DNA from: Lolium rigidum
Lineage: Eukaryota; Streptophyta; Magnoliopsida; Poales; Poaceae
Assembly (NCBI RefSeq): GCF_022539505.1
Contig: NC_061510.1
Location: 34,373,047 to 34,437,046, forward strand
Reading direction: 5' to 3'
Length of the DNA: 64,000 nucleotides
Below, in pieces: positions 60,800-64,000 of this stretch. A program made the position numbers and the translations under genes. The notes beneath the pieces are model-generated. The model was not told where the DNA came from. It made no database searches and was given only the letters and a program-made list of their open reading frames with translations. Each line of letters starts with the position of its first letter. Position 1 is the stretch's first letter.

Positions 60800-62505
60800 T
60801 GATACGTCTCCGACGTATCGATAATTTCTTATGTTCCATGCTACATTATTGATGATATCTACATGTTATATGCACACTTTATGTCATATTTATGCGTTTT
60901 CCGGAACTAACCTATTGACGAGATGCCGAAGGGCCAGTTCCTGTTTTCTGCTGTTTTTGGGTCCAGAAATCCTAGTAAGGAAATATTCTCGGAATCGGAC
61001 GAAATCAAGGCCCAGCATCCTATTTTTCCACGAAGCTTCCAGAACACCCGAGAGCCGCCAGAGAGGGGCCACAGGGGCCCCAGATGACAGGGTGGCGCGG
61101 CCAGGGCCTGGGCTGCGCCCCCCTAGTGTGTCGCCGCCTCGTCGCCCCTCCGACTCCGCCTCTTCGCCTATAAAAAGGTCCCTGACCTAAAACTTCGATA
61201 CGAAAAAGCCACGGTACGAGAAACCTTCCAGAGCCGCCGCCATCGCGAAGCCAAGATCTGGGGGACAAGAGTCTCTGTTCCGGCACGCCGCCGAACGGGG
61301 AAGTGCCCCGGAAGGCTCCTCCATCGACACCACCGCCATCTTCATCAACGCTGCTGTCTCCCATGAGGAGGAGTAGTTCTCCATCGAGGCTCGGGGCTGT
61401 ACCGGTAGCTATGTGGTTAATCTCTCTCCTATGTACTTCAATACAATAATCTCATGAGCTGCCTTACATGATTGAGATTCATATGATGATGCTTGTAATC
61501 TAGATGTCATTATGCTAGTCAAGTGGGTTTTACTTATGTGATCTCCGGAGACTCCTTGTCCCACGTGTGTAAAGGTGACAGTGTGTGCACCGTGTGGATC
61601 TCTTAGGCTATATTTCACAGAATACTTATTCACTGTTATGAATGGCATAGTGAAGTGCTTATTTATATCTCTTTATGATTGCAATGTGTTTTGTATCACA
61701 ATTTATCCATGTGCTACTCTAGTGATGTTATTAAAGTAGTTTTATTCCTCCTGCACGGTGTAATGGTGACGGTGTGTGCATCCAGTGTTAGTACTTGGCG
61801 TAGGCTATGATTATGATCTCTTGTAGATTATGAAGTTAACTATTGCTATGATGGTATTGATGTGATCTATGCCTCCTTTCGTAGCGTGAAGGTGACAGTG
61901 TGCATGCTACGTTAGTACTTGGTTTAGTTGTGTTGATCTGTCATACACTCTAAGGTTATTTAAATATAAACATTGAATATTGTGGAGCTTGTTAACTCCG
62001 GCATTGAGGGTTCGTGTAATCCTACGCAATGGTGTTCATCATCCAACAAGAGAGTGTAGAGTATGCATTTATCTATTCTGTTATGTGATCAAAGTTGAGA
62101 GTGTCCACTAGTGAAAGTCTAATCCCTAGACCTTGTTCCTAAATACTGCTATCGCTGCTTGTTTACTGTTTCTATGCGTTACTACTGCTGCGTTACTACT
62201 GCTTGTTTACTGTCCTGGGCAAAGCACTTTTCTGGTGCCGTTGCCACTACTCATACTTATTTATACCACCTGTATTTCACTATCTCTTCGCCGAACTAGT
62301 GCACCTATTAGGTGTGTTGGGGACACAAGAGACTTCTTGCTTTGTGGTTGCGGGGTTGCATGAGAGGGATATCTTTGACCTCTTCCTCCCCGAGTTCGAT
62401 AAACCTTGGGTGATCCACTTAAGGGAAACTTGCTGCTTGTTCTACAAACCTCTCGCTCTTGGAGGCCCAACACTGTCTACGAGAAAAGGAGGGGCGTAGA
62501 CATCA
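60800..62505 (+). repeat. 5' LTR of second Athila element, 1706 bp
   Basis: Begins TGATACGTCTCCGACGTATC and ends GCGTAGACATCA. Aligns with both LTRs of the first element, with some differences again at CTG/CAG (for example CTCGCTC against CTCTGCTC near 62451). Confidence 0.88.
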
Positions 62506-62517
62506 AGCTATTTTTAC

Positions 62518-62534
62518 GGCGCCGTTGCCGGGGA
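62518..62534 (+). promoter_or_regulatory. Primer-binding site (tRNA-Asp type)
   Basis: GGCGCCGTTGCCGGGGA, 12 bp downstream of the LTR, matches the complement of plant tRNA-Asp except for the first base. Confidence 0.8.
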
Positions 62535-62665
62535 GGAAAGGTAAAGGTACTCACACTCCGGATCTCGGCTACTAAGCTATTTTCGCCGTTGTAAGTACTC
62601 AAAGCTATTTCCTTTAGATCCTGCAATTGCATCTTTTTGTTTCTTGTTTACACTAGTTAGGCATA

Positions 62666-63389
62666 ATGGACAACAATGAGCTTCTTATTCTATTTCCTGA
62701 TTTAAGACATGGATGGTTTGATGCGAAAATTAAAAAACCTATGGAACATATTAGTATGAACGCTTTGAACACCATTGTTGCTAATGATATGGAAAATTCT
62801 AAGCTTGGGGAAGCTGGTTTTGATGAGCATGATCTTTTTAGTCCCCCAAGCATTGAGGAGAAAATTTACTTTGATGATACTTTGCCTCCTATTTATGATG
62901 ATTATAATGATATTGGTCTTTTAGTACCGCCTTGTTATGGAGGATAAATTTGATTATGATTACAATATGCCTCCTATATTTGATGATGAGAATAATAATG
63001 ATAGCTACTTTGTTGAATTTGCTCCCACTATTACTAATAAAATTGACTATGCCTATGTGGAGAGTAATAATTTTATGCATGAGACTCATGATAAGAATGC
63101 TTTATGTGATAGTTATATTGTTGAGTTTGCTCATGTTGCTACAAGTTATTATGAGAGAGAAAAATATGGTTGTAGAAGTTTTCATGTTACTAAAACACCT
63201 CTCTATATGCTGAAATTTTTGAAGCTACACTTGTTTTATCTTCCTATGCTTGTCACTTTGCTCTTCATGAACTTGTTTATTTACAAGATTCCTATGCATA
63301 GGAAGCATGTTAGACTTAAATGTGTTTTGAATTTGCCTTTTGATGCTCTCTTTTGCTTCAAGTACTATTTCTTGCGAGTGCATCATTAA
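62666..63389 (+). pseudogene. Accessory ORF of second Athila copy, frameshifted
   Basis: The first frame (62666-62947) starts MDNNELLILFPDLRHGW and reaches SPPSIEEKIYFDD and GLLVPP. A one-base difference near 62933 shifts it, and the second frame (62937-63389) continues MEDKFDYDYNMPPIFDD, then DSYFVEFAP, ESNNFMHETHDKNALCD, FHVTKTPLYMLKFLKLH, a hydrophobic stretch (LPMLVTLLFMNLFIYK) and a C-terminus ending YYFLRVHH. Apart from that shift it matches the ORF at 41421-41954 closely and supplies the N- and C-termini broken there. The predicted protein is about 240 aa, acidic at the start and membrane-associated at the end. Function unknown. Confidence 0.6.
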
Positions 63390-64000
63390 AACTGTTGAGC
63401 CCATCTTAATGGCTATAAAGAAAGAACTTCTTGGGAGATAACCCATGTGTTTATTTTGCTACAGTACTTTTATTTTGTATTTGAGTCTTGGAAGTTGTTA
63501 CTACTGTACAACCTCTCCTTATCTTAATTTTGTTGCATTTTTGTGCCAAGTAAAGTCTTTGATAGTAAGGTTCATACTAGATTTGGATTACTGCGCAGAA
63601 ACAGATTTCTTGCTGTCACGAATCTGGGCCTAATTCTCTGTAGGTAACTCAAAAAATTATGCCAATTTACGTGAGTGATCCTCAGATATGTACGCAACTT
63701 TCATTCAATTTGAGCATTTTCATCTGAGCAAGTCTGGTGCCATTTTAAAATTCGTCTTTACGGACTGTTCTGTTTTGACAGATTCTGCCTTTTATTTCGC
63801 ATTGCCTCTTTTGCTGTGTTGGATGTATTTCTTTGTTCCATTACCTTCCAGTAGCTTTGTGCAATGTCCAGAAGTGTTAAGAATGATTGTGTCACCTCTG
63901 AACATGTGAATTTTTGATTATGCACTAACCCTCTAATGAGTTTGTTTCGACTTTGGTGTGGAGGAAGTTTTCAAGGGTCAAGAGAGGAGGATGATATACT
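63390..64000 (+). other. Athila internal noncoding sequence to window end
   Basis: Collinear with the noncoding internal region of the first Athila copy. Short frames are not conserved between the two. No gag or pol. Confidence 0.6.

Larger units (their letters stand above)
60800..64000 (+). mobile_element. Second Athila-type element, 5' part
   Basis: A complete 5' LTR, primer site and the start of the internal region. It is collinear with the element at 37072-43995 (its inverse): the last bases of the window correspond to about 40,760 there. The left target flank is GGGCT (60795-60799); the right flank is outside. No gag-pol domain is seen in the 1.5 kb of internal sequence. Confidence 0.85.

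Overview
The window is plant nuclear DNA from a pooid grass, most likely Triticeae (wheat, Aegilops, barley, rye group) or a close relative. I infer this from the abundance and type of transposons: Athila-type Gypsy LTRs starting TGATACGTCTCC with a tRNA-Asp primer site, Stowaway MITEs, CACTA elements with GGGCCGGCCC subterminal repeats, PIF/Harbinger elements with GAGCATCTCC or GGGCATCTCC ends, and Helitrons. Gene density is low. No prokaryotic, viral or organellar genes were seen. A 100-base N gap lies at 36859-36958, so this is a draft assembly.

Two host genes look intact. One is a family-1 UDP-glycosyltransferase resembling UGT85 (9108-10718, minus, two exons, 494 aa). The other is a plastid FGGY-family D-ribulose kinase (55331-57842, minus, eight exons, 465 aa), including a short first exon that encodes a likely transit peptide. 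Weaker gene remains are Ulp1/C48-protease-like 3' exons at 13.65-14.53 kb, a gene fragment at 26.8-27.05 kb captured inside a Mutator-like element, and a partial E/R/A-rich ORF at the left edge.

Layout. 0-0.9 kb: right end of a PIF/Harbinger-like element with an ORF. 1.29-3.75 kb: Helitron. 4.2-6.5 kb: two decayed LINE fragments in opposite orientation. 6.5-8.54 kb: solo LTR with a 5-bp target duplication. 8.66-8.92 kb: Stowaway. 9.1-10.84 kb: glycosyltransferase and its promoter. 10.95-12.44 kb: LINE interrupted by a hAT element that itself contains a Stowaway. 14.6-30.6 kb: a GTGAAAC-rich tandem array split by a solo LTR (17054-21948, containing an Athila solo LTR and a Mutator-like element) and by a second Mutator-like element (25637-28539, containing a MITE, a gene fragment and a LINE). 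31.4-33.65 kb: PIF/Harbinger element with a dead transposase. 34.7-36 kb: LINE-like noncoding element. 36.4-44 kb: LTR fragment, gap, and a complete but gag-pol-less Athila element. 44-46.56 kb: CACTA right end with a 105-bp tandem array. 46.6-54.2 kb: gene-poor sequence ending in tandem Helitron 3' termini. 54.2-55.2 kb: LINE remains. 55.3-57.8 kb: ribulose kinase. 60.5-64 kb: Gypsy LTR fragment cut by a second Athila element that runs off the window.

Most boundaries rest on target-site duplications read directly from the sequence (5 bp for LTRs, 8 for hAT, 9 for MULEs, TA or TWA for MITEs, 11-14 for LINEs). This gives a relative insertion order: array first, then the LTR and MULE insertions, then their nested passengers. 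The three Athila LTR copies disagree mainly at CAG/CTG sites. That looks like methylation-linked long-read consensus error, and the ORFs in those elements should be read with it in mind.
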